Below, piece by piece: positions 1-7,317 of a stretch of DNA of 53,457 nucleotides. The stretch is from positions 1 through 53,457 of the forward strand of contig JAFDXG010000184.1 of assembly GCA_018268105.1 (NCBI GenBank), given 5' to 3'. Positions within the stretch are counted from its first letter, which is position 1; every line of letters starts with the position of its first letter. Origin of the DNA: Bacteroidota bacterium. Its GTDB lineage: Bacteria > Bacteroidota > Bacteroidia > Chitinophagales > Chitinophagaceae. Below the pieces are notes generated by a model. That model was not told the DNA's origin, did not search any database, and saw only the letters and a list, made by a program, of their open reading frames with translations. The position numbers and the translations under genes are program-made.

Positions 1-567
1 ATATTGATAGGGTTGCCCACCTGGTATGTCATCGGGGTACTGGTTACTTTCTCAAGCGAATTTGGTAAACACATGGGCATTACCGAAAAAATTGACCCGG
101 GCAAAGCGATCATGTATGCTTATGTAGCCATATCAATTGGTGATGTGCTAATTGGTTTTGTAAGCCAGTGGTTCAAAAGCAGGAAAAATGCATTGTACCT
201 GTTTTATGGTATCACGGCGATATTCATGATACTGTATTTCACCATCCAATGGAACGGCTCTGCCGCGCAGATGTACTGGATATCTGCCGGACTTGGATTC
301 GGTACCGGGTTCTGGGCCATATTCGTTACCATGGGCGCCGAGCAGTTTGGCACCAATATAAGGGCTACCGCCGCCACTACTATCCCCAATATGGTGAGAG
401 GTATGCTTGCTGTTTTTATTTTACCACTTTTCCAGGGATTGAGAAATATTACCGGAGATTATTATACCGGTGGCTGGATGGCCGGTATTATTATTATGCT
501 TATCGGTATCGCTGCTGTTTACTTAAGCAAAGAAACTTTTGGTAAAGACCTCAACTACGTTGAATAG
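1..567 (+). CDS. MFS transporter, C-terminal part (5' end outside window)
   Basis: The reading frame is open from base 1 to the TAG at 565-567, so only the last 188 or so residues of an inner-membrane transporter are visible. They contain about five or six hydrophobic segments separated by short charged loops such as FKSRKNALYLF, which is the usual layout of the second half of a major facilitator permease. The end, with SKETFGKDLNYVE, is typical of the cytoplasmic tail of sugar/organic-acid MFS carriers in this phylum. The substrate cannot be read from this fragment. The next gene starts 20 bases after the stop, so the two may be cotranscribed. The family call is fairly sure; the subfamily is not. 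Confidence 0.8.
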   Translation: MLIGLPTWYVIGVLVTFSSEFGKHMGITEKIDPGKAIMYAYVAISIGDVLIGFVSQWFKSRKNALYLFYGITAIFMILYFTIQWNGSAAQMYWISAGLGFGTGFWAIFVTMGAEQFGTNIRATAATTIPNMVRGMLAVFILPLFQGLRNITGDYYTGGWMAGIIIMLIGIAAVYLSKETFGKDLNYVE

Positions 568-586
568 CTATTTATCTTCGCATAAT

Positions 587-1639
587 ATGCAAACCACACC
601 TGATCGTTTACTGGCGAAGGGTTCTTCATTCGACAAAAATAGAGCACTAAAATTTCTTATCATTCGCTTTTCTTCTATCGGTGATATTGTGCTCACTACT
701 CCGGCTATACGCTGTCTGAAGCAACAGATGCCGGGAGCAGAAATTCATTTTCTTACCAAACAAAAATTTAAGGCTGTTACTATTGCCAATCCCTATATAG
801 ATAAATTCCACTACCTTGATAATGACTTCAATAAAACCATTGAGCAAATCCGGGCTGAACAATTCGACTATATCATAGACCTGCATAAAAATCTCAGAAC
901 CCTGCGGCTTTATCTTGAAACGGATACCAAAACAAAATGGCTGAGCTACAGAAAACTTAGTTTTCAGAAACTTCTGCTTACAAAAACCGGTATCAACCTG
1001 ATGCCCGGCATACACATTTCGCAGCGCTGTATAAACGCATTAAAACCCTTAGGGATTAAAGATGATGGAAAAGGGCTGGATTATTTTATTCCTAAAGATG
1101 AAGTCATTCAGACCACTGATTTGCCTCTATCTCACCGAATGGGATATATCGCAATAGTAATTGGCGCTTCATATTTTACAAAAAAATTACCCGTATACAA
1201 ACTGCAGGAGATATGCAGGGGCATAGCTCACCCCATTATTTTAATCGGAGGAAAAGAAGATCACGAAGAAGGTGATGCTATAGCTTCCATTGATCCGGTA
1301 AAAATTTATAATGCCTGTGGTAAGTTTTCGCTCAATGAATCTGCAGACATTACCCGGCAGGCAAAACTGGTGATCTCTCACGATACGGGATTGCAATACA
1401 TTGCCTCTGCCTTTCAGAAAAAAGTACTGGCAATTTGGGGTGGCACTTCACCCAAACTTGATGTGGAGCCATATTATGGAAGTGCTGTTGCTGCAAAACA
1501 CTTGAATTATATAGTACAGGATTTACCCTGCCAACCCTGTTCTAATTTTGGTACAAAGACCTGCCCTAAAAAACATTTTAAATGTATGAATCTTCAGAAT
1601 GTGGAAGCTATAGTGACAAAGGTGAAAAAGGAGTTGTAA
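587..1639 (+). CDS. Glycosyltransferase family 9 (LPS heptosyltransferase-like)
   Basis: A 350-residue cytoplasmic enzyme of the ADP-heptose:LPS heptosyltransferase family, expected to add a heptose or similar sugar to the lipopolysaccharide core. The N-terminal Rossmann segment FLIIRFSSIGDIVLTTPAIR is diagnostic. The second half has the expected IAIVIGAS and PIILIGGKEDHEEG strands, then the donor-site block ISHDTGLQYIASAFQKKVLAIWGGTSP, with the DTG and WG.TSP signatures. The C-terminus has clustered cysteines (CQPCSNFGTKTCPKKHFKC), seen in many members. I chose the ATG at 587. The frame extends upstream to a TTG at 539, but that would overlap the transporter and add an unlike tail. WaaC- and WaaF-type members cannot be told apart here. 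Confidence 0.87.
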   Translation: MQTTPDRLLAKGSSFDKNRALKFLIIRFSSIGDIVLTTPAIRCLKQQMPGAEIHFLTKQKFKAVTIANPYIDKFHYLDNDFNKTIEQIRAEQFDYIIDLHKNLRTLRLYLETDTKTKWLSYRKLSFQKLLLTKTGINLMPGIHISQRCINALKPLGIKDDGKGLDYFIPKDEVIQTTDLPLSHRMGYIAIVIGASYFTKKLPVYKLQEICRGIAHPIILIGGKEDHEEGDAIASIDPVKIYNACGKFSLNESADITRQAKLVISHDTGLQYIASAFQKKVLAIWGGTSPKLDVEPYYGSAVAAKHLNYIVQDLPCQPCSNFGTKTCPKKHFKCMNLQNVEAIVTKVKKEL

Positions 1640-1849
1640 GATTAGCTACCAGCTATCAGTTTTAGAAATTACACATGGGTTTAATAAAATAGTATACTTT
1701 GAAAAATGCAAATAGGACCGATGTACAATATTTTTTATTCACGAAACCGTAACAGAGCCATTTTTTTTACTGGTATCTATATAAGATGTTATTAAATTAT
1801 CAATATAATTTTTTATATAAAAAGAGTTTACTCTATTGCCATACATGAC

Positions 1850-1874
1850 AAAGACCCACACCAGGCAGGTCTTT
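1850..1874 (-). terminator. Inverted repeat downstream of tRNA-Cys
   Basis: AAAGACC (1850-1856) and GGTCTTT (1868-1874) form a perfect 7-bp stem around an 11-base loop. It lies 33 bases beyond the 3' end of the minus-strand tRNA gene. There is no strong T tract on the minus strand; the plus side is followed by an AT-rich stretch. Transcript end or processing site is an inference. Confidence 0.45.
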
Positions 1875-1907
1875 GATAAAACAATTTTATTATATAGAAA
1901 TATTGTG

Positions 1908-1978
1908 AGGTCCCGAGCGGATTCGAACCGCTGTACGAGCTTTTGCAGAGCTCTGCCTAGCCACTCGGCCACAGGACC
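1908..1978 (-). tRNA. tRNA-Cys (anticodon GCA)
   Basis: Read on the minus strand, the acceptor arms GGTCCTG and CGGGACC pair over seven positions with one G-U. The D stem is GCC/GGC. The anticodon stem is GAGCT/AGCTC around the loop CTGCAAA, which places GCA at positions 34-36. The T arm is AGCGG-TTCGAAT-CCGCT. The unpaired base after the acceptor is U, the discriminator expected for cysteine tRNA. CCA is not encoded. The gene stands alone, antisense to and just upstream of the nucleoside phosphorylase gene. Confidence 0.95.
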
Positions 1979-2024
1979 ATTTCACAGGGTTGCGAAAATA
2001 GGATATTTTTACGAAGAATTGCAA

Positions 2025-2924
2025 ATGCACCTAACAAATCCTTTCTCCATGCCATATATACCAGAATCGGAACTCATCATTAATGAACGCGGTGCTATCT
2101 ATCACCTAAACCTTAGGCCCGAAGAACTTGCTGACACCGTGATTACTGTAGGCGATCCCGACCGGGTGGCGATGGTTAGCCGGTATTTCGACAGGATTGA
2201 ACACCAGCAGCAACACCGCGAATTTATTACCCATACCGGCTGGATTGGCAATAAAAGAATATCGGTAGTTTCCACAGGCATTGGCACAGACAATATTGAT
2301 ATTGTATTGAATGAACTAGATGCATTGGTGAATATTGACTTTCCGACCAGGACTATTAAACCTCAACTGACATCGCTCAATATCATAAGAATCGGAACTG
2401 CGGGATCGTTGCATACAGCCATCGAAACAGATAGTTTTGTGGCAAGTTCTCATGGTATTGGAGTGGACAATCTGCTGCATTTTTACCGCATTGATAACAA
2501 TGAAGAAGAAAAGCAAATACTCCAGGCATTTACTACTCATACCCAACTCCACGATAATATCGCATTGCCATATATCAGTAGCGCAAGTGTGGGACTTATC
2601 AAATATTTTGTAAAAGATTTTCACCAGGGTATTACAGTTACTTGCCCCGGGTTTTATGGTCCACAGGGTCGTGTGCTGAGGCTGGGTTTAAATTATCCTG
2701 GGTTTATAGACCGCTTAATGGATTTCAACTTTGGCGCACACCGGGTAGCTAATTTTGAAATGGAAACTGCCGCTATATATGGTATGGGAAGACTGCTTGG
2801 ACACCATTGCCTGAGCCTGAGTGCTATTGTAGCCAACAGGGTGAAAAAAACATTCAGCAATGACGGTGCTGCAACTATTGACAACCTGATCAGGAAGACT
2901 TTGGAAATTGTGGCTGACATTTAA
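2025..2924 (+). CDS. Nucleoside phosphorylase (PNP/UDP family 1)
   Basis: A 299-residue cytoplasmic enzyme of the purine/uridine phosphorylase superfamily, which splits nucleosides with phosphate for salvage. The phosphate-binding start is seen in ITVGDPDRVAMV. STGIGTDN and IRIGTAGSL give the central substrate-site loops. ANFEMETAAIYGMGRLLGH is the conserved Glu-Met-Glu ribose-binding segment, and LSAIVANRV follows near the end. These features fit the uridine-phosphorylase-like branch better than trimeric PNP, but specificity is not certain. The frame is open much further upstream through the antisense tRNA gene; I use the ATG at 2025, with the ATG at 2049 a good alternative. dapF follows after 90 bases with its own promoter-like box. 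Confidence 0.87.
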   Translation: MHLTNPFSMPYIPESELIINERGAIYHLNLRPEELADTVITVGDPDRVAMVSRYFDRIEHQQQHREFITHTGWIGNKRISVVSTGIGTDNIDIVLNELDALVNIDFPTRTIKPQLTSLNIIRIGTAGSLHTAIETDSFVASSHGIGVDNLLHFYRIDNNEEEKQILQAFTTHTQLHDNIALPYISSASVGLIKYFVKDFHQGITVTCPGFYGPQGRVLRLGLNYPGFIDRLMDFNFGAHRVANFEMETAAIYGMGRLLGHHCLSLSAIVANRVKKTFSNDGAATIDNLIRKTLEIVADI

Positions 2925-2982
2925 TTGTTATTCAAAAAATTTATTGGGTAACCAGACGTTTATGCTAATATCATTAATGCAG

Positions 2983-2990
2983 TACCTTTG
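2983..2990 (+). promoter_or_regulatory. Bacteroidota -7 box (TAccTTTG) for dapF
   Basis: TACCTTTG matches the TAnnTTTG consensus of housekeeping promoters in this phylum. It lies 24 bases before the dapF ATG, leaving room for a short leader. No clear -33 TTTG was found. Confidence 0.55.
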
Positions 2991-3014
2991 CAACCCGATA
3001 AATAACTGATAAAA

Positions 3015-3800
3015 ATGAAAATTGTTTTTCGAAAATACCAGGGCACCGGCAACGATTTTATAATACTGGACAACAGGAATAACCAATATGATGGACTTAC
3101 TGAAAAACAGGTTGAGCATCTGTGTCACAGAAGATTTGGAATTGGTGCAGATGGGTTGATGCTGTTGAATAACAGCAGGGAATACGATTTCAGGATGATT
3201 TACTATAATGCAGATGGAAAAGAAGGTACAATGTGTGGCAATGGTGGCAGATGTTTAGTAAAATTTGCCTACGACAACGGTTTAGTAAAAAGCCATTATA
3301 ATTTTATTGCTACTGACGGACCTCATGAAGCAGAAGTAGATTTTTCCGGAAATGTGAGACTAAAAATGAAAGATGTATCATCAGTATCTGATTTAGAAGA
3401 TCATTATATACTGGACACCGGCTCCCCGCATTATGTAAAATTTGTAGATAAGCTCGAAAATATGGAAGTGAAGGAGCAAGGTAAAACCATCAGATACAGT
3501 AAAGAATTTAATGCAAAAGGTATCAATGTCAATTTTGTGGAAGAGTTAGACGACCACACCATCTTTGTGCGTACTTATGAACGTGGTGTAGAGGATGAAA
3601 CTTATAGCTGTGGCACCGGAGTGACGGCATCGGCACTTGTAGCCGCACATAATGATAACAGTTTTAATGAAATTGGCGTTAAAACCATTGGAGGAAATCT
3701 TAGTGTGGAATTTAATGCTGTAGATAAAAATAATTTCAACAATATCTGGCTTATTGGCCCTGCTGAGCATGTTTTCAGCGGGGAACTGGAACTGAAATGA
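3015..3800 (+). CDS. dapF: Diaminopimelate epimerase
   Basis: Converts LL- to meso-diaminopimelate, the last step before lysine and a building block of peptidoglycan; a cytoplasmic, cofactor-free racemase. At 261 residues it has the normal family length. The start (KYQGTGNDFIILDNR) is the classic DapF N-terminus. The two catalytic cysteines are both present: Cys74 in MCGNGGRC and Cys199 in YSCGTGVTA. LDTGSPHYV and the RTYERGVEDET block complete the signature. The gene is preceded by a TAnnTTTG box and followed 41 bases later by the magnesium channel gene. No lysine gene lies beside it, so it is probably a single-gene unit. Confidence 0.96.
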   Translation: MKIVFRKYQGTGNDFIILDNRNNQYDGLTEKQVEHLCHRRFGIGADGLMLLNNSREYDFRMIYYNADGKEGTMCGNGGRCLVKFAYDNGLVKSHYNFIATDGPHEAEVDFSGNVRLKMKDVSSVSDLEDHYILDTGSPHYVKFVDKLENMEVKEQGKTIRYSKEFNAKGINVNFVEELDDHTIFVRTYERGVEDETYSCGTGVTASALVAAHNDNSFNEIGVKTIGGNLSVEFNAVDKNNFNNIWLIGPAEHVFSGELELK

Positions 3801-3826
3801 TTTTATATTTGTAGTGGCTCAAAACC

Positions 3827-3834
3827 TACCTTTG
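3827..3834 (+). promoter_or_regulatory. -7 box (TAccTTTG) immediately before corA
   Basis: TACCTTTG ends only seven bases before the ATG at 3842. If transcription starts at the usual distance after the box, the mRNA would begin at or within a base or two of the start codon, so a leaderless transcript is predicted. Confidence 0.55.
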
Positions 3835-3841
3835 CGCCGCA

Positions 3842-4780
3842 ATGATTCAATACTTCAAAAATATCAACGGCGTTACTACCGCTATTGAGCAGGCAGATAA
3901 CGAAACCTGGGTAAACATTCTTCCCCCGCTAAAGCATGAAGAATTTGCCGAAATTGCCGGAGCCCTTGATATTCCCATTGAGTTTTTACAGGACTCTCTC
4001 GATATTGATGAACGCTCAAGGTTTGAACTGGAAGATAACGTAAAACTTATCGTAATTAAAACTCCTACTGAGAACAATTCATTTAACGAAAGTGACGCAT
4101 TTTATATTACCATTCCTATTTGTATAATACTTACCCATAACCAGATTGTTACGGTAAACTCGTTTGAGAATGGTGCAATAAAAAAATTTCTCAATACTTT
4201 TCAAAACAGGCATACAGACAAGAAGAACATGATGGCACTGAAAATATTTGAAAAAGTGACACATGCCTTCATGGAATACCTGAAAGAAATCAATCACCGC
4301 CGGAATATTCTGGAACAAAAACTATACGACTCAAACAGAAATGAAGAACTGCTGGAGCTGATGCGCATCCAGAAAAGCCTGGTTTATTTTGTAACAGCTC
4401 TCCGTTCCAATGAACTGCTCATGGTGAAGCTGGTACGTACCAATTTTCTGGGTCTGAATGAAGAAGAAAAAGAATTTCTCGACGATCTTGTGGTAGATAT
4501 TTCGCAGGCACTTGAAATGGCCCATATCTATACCAATATCCTAAGCAGCACCCTTGATGCATTTGCCAGCATTATTTCCAACAACCAGAATATTGTTTTA
4601 AAAAGACTGACCTCCATCACCATCATACTTCAGTTCCCGGTTTTAATTGCAAGCATATATGGGATGAATGTGCCTATACCCTATCAGCACAGCGGACACG
4701 CATTTTATATTCCGATCATCCTTGCACTATCTGTTTCTATTATAATGGGAGTATATTTCATGAAGAAAAAATGGTTTTAA
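3842..4780 (+). CDS. corA: CorA-family magnesium/cobalt transport protein
   Basis: A 312-residue inner-membrane pentameric channel for Mg2+ uptake. Residues 1-250 form the soluble alpha/beta and long-helix funnel, rich in charged residues. The C-terminus holds two membrane helices: the first (ITIILQFPVLIASIYGMNV) ends in the selectivity motif YGMN at 273-276. The second (FYIPIILALSVSIIMGVYF) is followed by the basic tail KKKWF expected of the family. The length and the GMN motif make the family assignment firm; the exact metal is inferred. The start is the ATG right after a -7 box. The Nudix gene follows within 20 bases and is probably in the same transcript. Confidence 0.92.
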   Translation: MIQYFKNINGVTTAIEQADNETWVNILPPLKHEEFAEIAGALDIPIEFLQDSLDIDERSRFELEDNVKLIVIKTPTENNSFNESDAFYITIPICIILTHNQIVTVNSFENGAIKKFLNTFQNRHTDKKNMMALKIFEKVTHAFMEYLKEINHRRNILEQKLYDSNRNEELLELMRIQKSLVYFVTALRSNELLMVKLVRTNFLGLNEEEKEFLDDLVVDISQALEMAHIYTNILSSTLDAFASIISNNQNIVLKRLTSITIILQFPVLIASIYGMNVPIPYQHSGHAFYIPIILALSVSIIMGVYFMKKKWF

Positions 4781-4795
4781 TTTCAAAAAAATCTT

Positions 4796-5260
4796 GTGAA
4801 GATGTTTAATGTACGGGTATATGGTTTATTAATAGACAACAACAAAAACGTATTGGTATCTGATGAATATATCAGGGGGAGCTATTATACCAAATTCCCC
4901 GGTGGCGGATTAGAATTTGGTGAAGGAACAAGGGACTGCCTGCGGCGGGAGTTTATGGAAGAAATGAATCTCGAAGTGGAAATAACAGATCATATCTATA
5001 CTACCGATTTTTTCCAGATGTCGGCTTTCACACCCGACCAGCAAATTATTGCCATATATTATTTCGTAAAACCACTCGCTCCAATTACCGCTCCGCTCCG
5101 TGATACACCATTTGCCTTTGATGAACGACAAATGGAAGTATATAAGAGCACCGGTGAAACAGAAACATTCCGCATGATCGAATGGAATGATTTTTCCGGG
5201 GATGCAGTTACTTTACCGATTGACAAAATAGTTGCAGATATCGTTAAAGCAAGGATGTAA
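4796..5260 (+). CDS. Nudix hydrolase
   Basis: A 154-residue cytoplasmic pyrophosphohydrolase of a nucleotide-linked substrate. The Nudix box spans residues 37-59: Gly37, Glu43, then REFMEEMNL, which keeps the metal-binding REx2EE core but has Asn58 where the consensus has Gly. The surroundings (YYTKFPGGGLEFGEG, and FRMIEWNDF near the end) fit the ADP-ribose/NTP hydrolase type, but the substrate cannot be assigned. The start is either GTG 4796 or ATG 4802, two codons apart. It lies just after corA on the same strand and converges on leuB. Confidence 0.87.
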   Translation: MKMFNVRVYGLLIDNNKNVLVSDEYIRGSYYTKFPGGGLEFGEGTRDCLRREFMEEMNLEVEITDHIYTTDFFQMSAFTPDQQIIAIYYFVKPLAPITAPLRDTPFAFDERQMEVYKSTGETETFRMIEWNDFSGDAVTLPIDKIVADIVKARM

Positions 5261-5272
5261 GCAGAATTTCTG

Positions 5273-5305
5273 GTTTGCCGTTTCACGTTTGTCGTTTCAC
5301 GTTCA
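5273..5305. repeat. Short heptad-like direct repeat
   Basis: CGTTTCACGTT occurs twice 14 bases apart (from 5279 and 5293), after a related GTTTGC start. It sits in the junction between the convergent Nudix and leuB genes and resembles two units of the 7-base arrays seen further on. Confidence 0.6.
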
Positions 5306-5348
5306 ACATCAATTCCTATACATTAATTGCACATAGTTCCTGCACAGG

Positions 5349-6419
5349 CTATATCCGTTTCAACACTTCCTCACCCATTGCATCGGTGCCCAATATTTTA
5401 TCTTTCGGCGTTTGTGCATCAGCGATATCTCCCGTGCGAAAGCCAGCTTTGAGTACCTGGTCTACCGCATTGATCACCGCTTCTGACTCAGCTTTCATAC
5501 CAAAAGAAATATCCAGCAACAACGCAGCCGACAGGATAGATGCCAGCGGGTTGGCAACACCTTTGCCCGTAATGTCATGAGCAGAACCGTGTATAGGCTC
5601 ATATACGCCGGTGCCATCGCCAACGGAAGCTGAGGCGAGCATCCCCATAGAGCCTGCAATCTGTGATGCTTCATCGGTTAAGATATCACCAAACAGGTTT
5701 GCGGTTACTACTACATCAAACCGACAGGGATCTTTAATCAATATCATCGCAGCAGCATCTACAAACTGGTGTTCCACTATTACATCCGGGTATTCCGGTG
5801 CAATTTTTTGTACCACTTCACGCCACAACCTGGATGTTTCCAATACATTTGCCTTATCTACCGAACATAATTTTTTTCTTCTTGTACGCGCCGCTTCGAA
5901 TGCTTTGCGTGCAATACGTTCCACTTCATACCGGCTGTATTCGGCAATATCAAAAGCAGTGTCCCCATTATTCTTTCTACCTTTTTCGCCAAAATAAATA
6001 TCACCGGTAAGCTCCCTGAAAAATAATATATCTGCTCCTTTCAGCACCTCTGGTTTTATACTTGAAGCACTCAGTAATTCATCAAATAATTTTATGGGAC
6101 GAAGATTGGCATATAAGCCAAGTTCTTTGCGCATTTTCAACAAACCCTGCTCAGGTCTTACTTTTGCAGAAGGGTCATTGTCATATTTGGGATGACCTAC
6201 TGCACCAAACAAAATAGCATCTGACTTTTTCATTTTCACCAGGGTTTCATCCGGAAGCGGATTGCCGGTTGCCTCAATAGCTACATGCCCAATCAGTGCT
6301 TCATCATACTTAAAGGTATGTCCAAATTTTGTTGCTATCTTATCCAAGACTTTTTTACCAACAGCGGTAACTTCCTGGCCAATGCCATCTCCGGGAACAA
6401 TAAGAATATTTTTTGTCAT
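5349..6419 (-). CDS. leuB: 3-isopropylmalate dehydrogenase
   Basis: Oxidises and decarboxylates 3-isopropylmalate with NAD+, the third step of leucine synthesis; a cytoplasmic homodimer. At 356 residues it is of normal size. The start MTKNILIVPGDGIGQEV is the family N-terminus. Arg residues of the substrate site are in VRPEQGLLKMRKELGLYANLRP. FDIAEYSRYEVERIARKAFEAA holds the decarboxylating-dehydrogenase tyrosine segment. DILTDEASQIAGSMGMLASAS is the metal/NAD signature, followed by EPIHGSAHDI. The gene is the last of a minus-strand leu cluster but is separated from leuA by a four-helix-bundle gene and heptamer arrays. An array begins nine bases upstream of its ATG, so its ribosome-binding region is partly repeat-derived. 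Confidence 0.96.
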   Translation of the reverse strand: MTKNILIVPGDGIGQEVTAVGKKVLDKIATKFGHTFKYDEALIGHVAIEATGNPLPDETLVKMKKSDAILFGAVGHPKYDNDPSAKVRPEQGLLKMRKELGLYANLRPIKLFDELLSASSIKPEVLKGADILFFRELTGDIYFGEKGRKNNGDTAFDIAEYSRYEVERIARKAFEAARTRRKKLCSVDKANVLETSRLWREVVQKIAPEYPDVIVEHQFVDAAAMILIKDPCRFDVVVTANLFGDILTDEASQIAGSMGMLASASVGDGTGVYEPIHGSAHDITGKGVANPLASILSAALLLDISFGMKAESEAVINAVDQVLKAGFRTGDIADAQTPKDKILGTDAMGEEVLKRI

Positions 6420-6428
6420 GATATGTTA

Positions 6429-6491
6429 GTTACAAGTTTCAGGTTACAAGTTACAGGTTACAGGTTACAGGTTGCAGGTTTCTGGTTTCTG
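6429..6491. repeat. Heptanucleotide array 1 (9 units of GTTACAG/GTTTCTG type)
   Basis: Nine consecutive 7-base units: GTTACAA, GTTTCAG, GTTACAA, GTTACAG three times, GTTGCAG and GTTTCTG twice. The array fills the gap between the start of leuB and the stop codon of the four-helix-bundle gene, which begins two bases further on. Confidence 0.95.
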
Positions 6492-6492
6492 G

Positions 6493-6879
6493 TTAGCTCC
6501 TGGATGGAAATTCATTCCAATTATTTTCAACCCAATCTATAAAACTGTTTATTTGTTTACTAAGTTTTTGATAATTGGTTTTTAGAACTATATATTTTTC
6601 ATTGTCCGTAAATGATGCCGTTTCAAAAAGAAAATCAAGATGTTCAACAGTTTCATCGCATTCTGATTGTGCATAGTAAAGAAACTTCAAAAAATCAGCT
6701 TTGTACTTTTTTCTTCCATACCCTTCCACAATCGCCGCAGAAATAGCTTTTGAAGAACGCCTTATCTGGCTGCCTTCTTCATATAATTCAAATTTTGGAA
6801 GCAGCAAACTCAACTGATGAACTTTTATAGCAAGCTGATGCGCCTCAATATAGATGTTTAAATCACGGTAGCTTTTCAT
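6493..6879 (-). CDS. Four-helix-bundle protein (23S rRNA IVP / Avd-like family)
   Basis: A 128-residue, mostly helical cytoplasmic protein. MKSYRDLNIYIEAHQLAIKVHQL at the start, EGSQIRRSSKAISAAIVEGYGRK in the middle, and the FLYYAQSECDETVEHL segment are the recognisable signatures of the small S23/four-helix-bundle family. That family was first seen encoded in intervening sequences of 23S rRNA genes. It is also related in fold to Avd, the accessory protein of diversity-generating retroelements. Its function as a free-standing gene is unknown. Unusually, it sits inside the leu cluster with heptamer arrays ending within two bases of its stop and starting two bases before its ATG, as if gene and arrays moved in together. 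No reverse transcriptase or template repeat was found. Confidence 0.87.
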   Translation of the reverse strand: MKSYRDLNIYIEAHQLAIKVHQLSLLLPKFELYEEGSQIRRSSKAISAAIVEGYGRKKYKADFLKFLYYAQSECDETVEHLDFLFETASFTDNEKYIVLKTNYQKLSKQINSFIDWVENNWNEFPSRS

Positions 6880-6880
6880 G

Positions 6881-7006
6881 GTTTCAGGTTTCAGGTTTCA
6901 AGTTTCAGGTTTCAGGTTTCAAGTTTCAGGTTTCAAGTTTCAAGTTTCAGGTTTCAGGTTTCAGGTTTCAGGTTTCAGGTTTCAGGTTTCAAGTTTCAAG
7001 TTTCAG
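6881..7006. repeat. Heptanucleotide array 2 (18 units of GTTTCAG/GTTTCAA)
   Basis: Eighteen perfect 7-base units without interruption, 12 ending in G and 6 in A, starting one base after the ATG complement of the four-helix-bundle gene and ending in a partial GTTA. It has the same orientation as array 1 and the opposite orientation to array 3. Confidence 0.97.
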
Positions 7007-7108
7007 GTTAAAAAACTTTAGTTCCTTCCCTATTCTCCAACCTGTTATACTTTTATTTCAAGTTGACATCGCAAATTACAAATAGTGTTATTATTTCGCA
7101 AACACTAA
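7007..7108. other. AT-rich spacer between opposed heptamer arrays
   Basis: About 100 bases without coding signal. A run of A at 7011 is followed by mixed AT-rich sequence. On the minus strand there are TTTG-containing stretches that could serve as a promoter for the four-helix-bundle and leuB genes, but no complete TAnnTTTG box was found. Confidence 0.5.
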
Positions 7109-7304
7109 CCTGAAACCTGCAACCTGCAACCTGTAACCTGTATCCTGTAACCTGTATCCTGTAACCTGTATCCTGCATCCTGTAACCTGCAACCTGCAAC
7201 CTGCAACCTGTATCCTGTATCCTGTAACCTGTATCCTGTATCCTGCATCCTGTAACCTGCAACCTGTAACCTGTATCCTGTAACCTGTAACCTGTAACCT
7301 GCAA
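7109..7304. repeat. Heptanucleotide array 3 (28 units of CCTGYAW, inverted relative to arrays 1-2)
   Basis: Twenty-eight consecutive 7-base units of the form CCTG-(T/C/A)-A-(A/T), followed by one degenerate CCAGAAA unit; the array reaches almost to the leuA stop codon at 7318. On the minus strand it reads TTACAGG, ATACAGG and TTGCAGG. All three frames are open through it and encode repetitive Gly-Tyr-Arg-Leu-Gln peptides that I do not consider genes. Confidence 0.97.
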
Positions 7305-7317
7305 CCAGAAACCTCAC

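Noticed and set aside
1739..1972. Open frame crossing the tRNA-Cys gene on the minus strand
   Set aside because: It overlaps the tRNA and has no ordinary protein composition; the translated tRNA part explains its length.
1836..2024. Upstream extension of the nucleoside phosphorylase
   Set aside because: The extension is read from the antisense tRNA gene; the family start fits the ATG at 2025 or 2049.
6881..7304. Heptamer arrays as a CRISPR array
   Set aside because: The units are 7 bases long and directly adjacent, with no spacers of 25-40 bases and no cas genes.
6429..7304. Diversity-generating retroelement, because of the Avd-like protein
   Set aside because: There is no reverse transcriptase, no template/variable repeat pair with adenine-specific changes, and no C-type-lectin target gene in the window.
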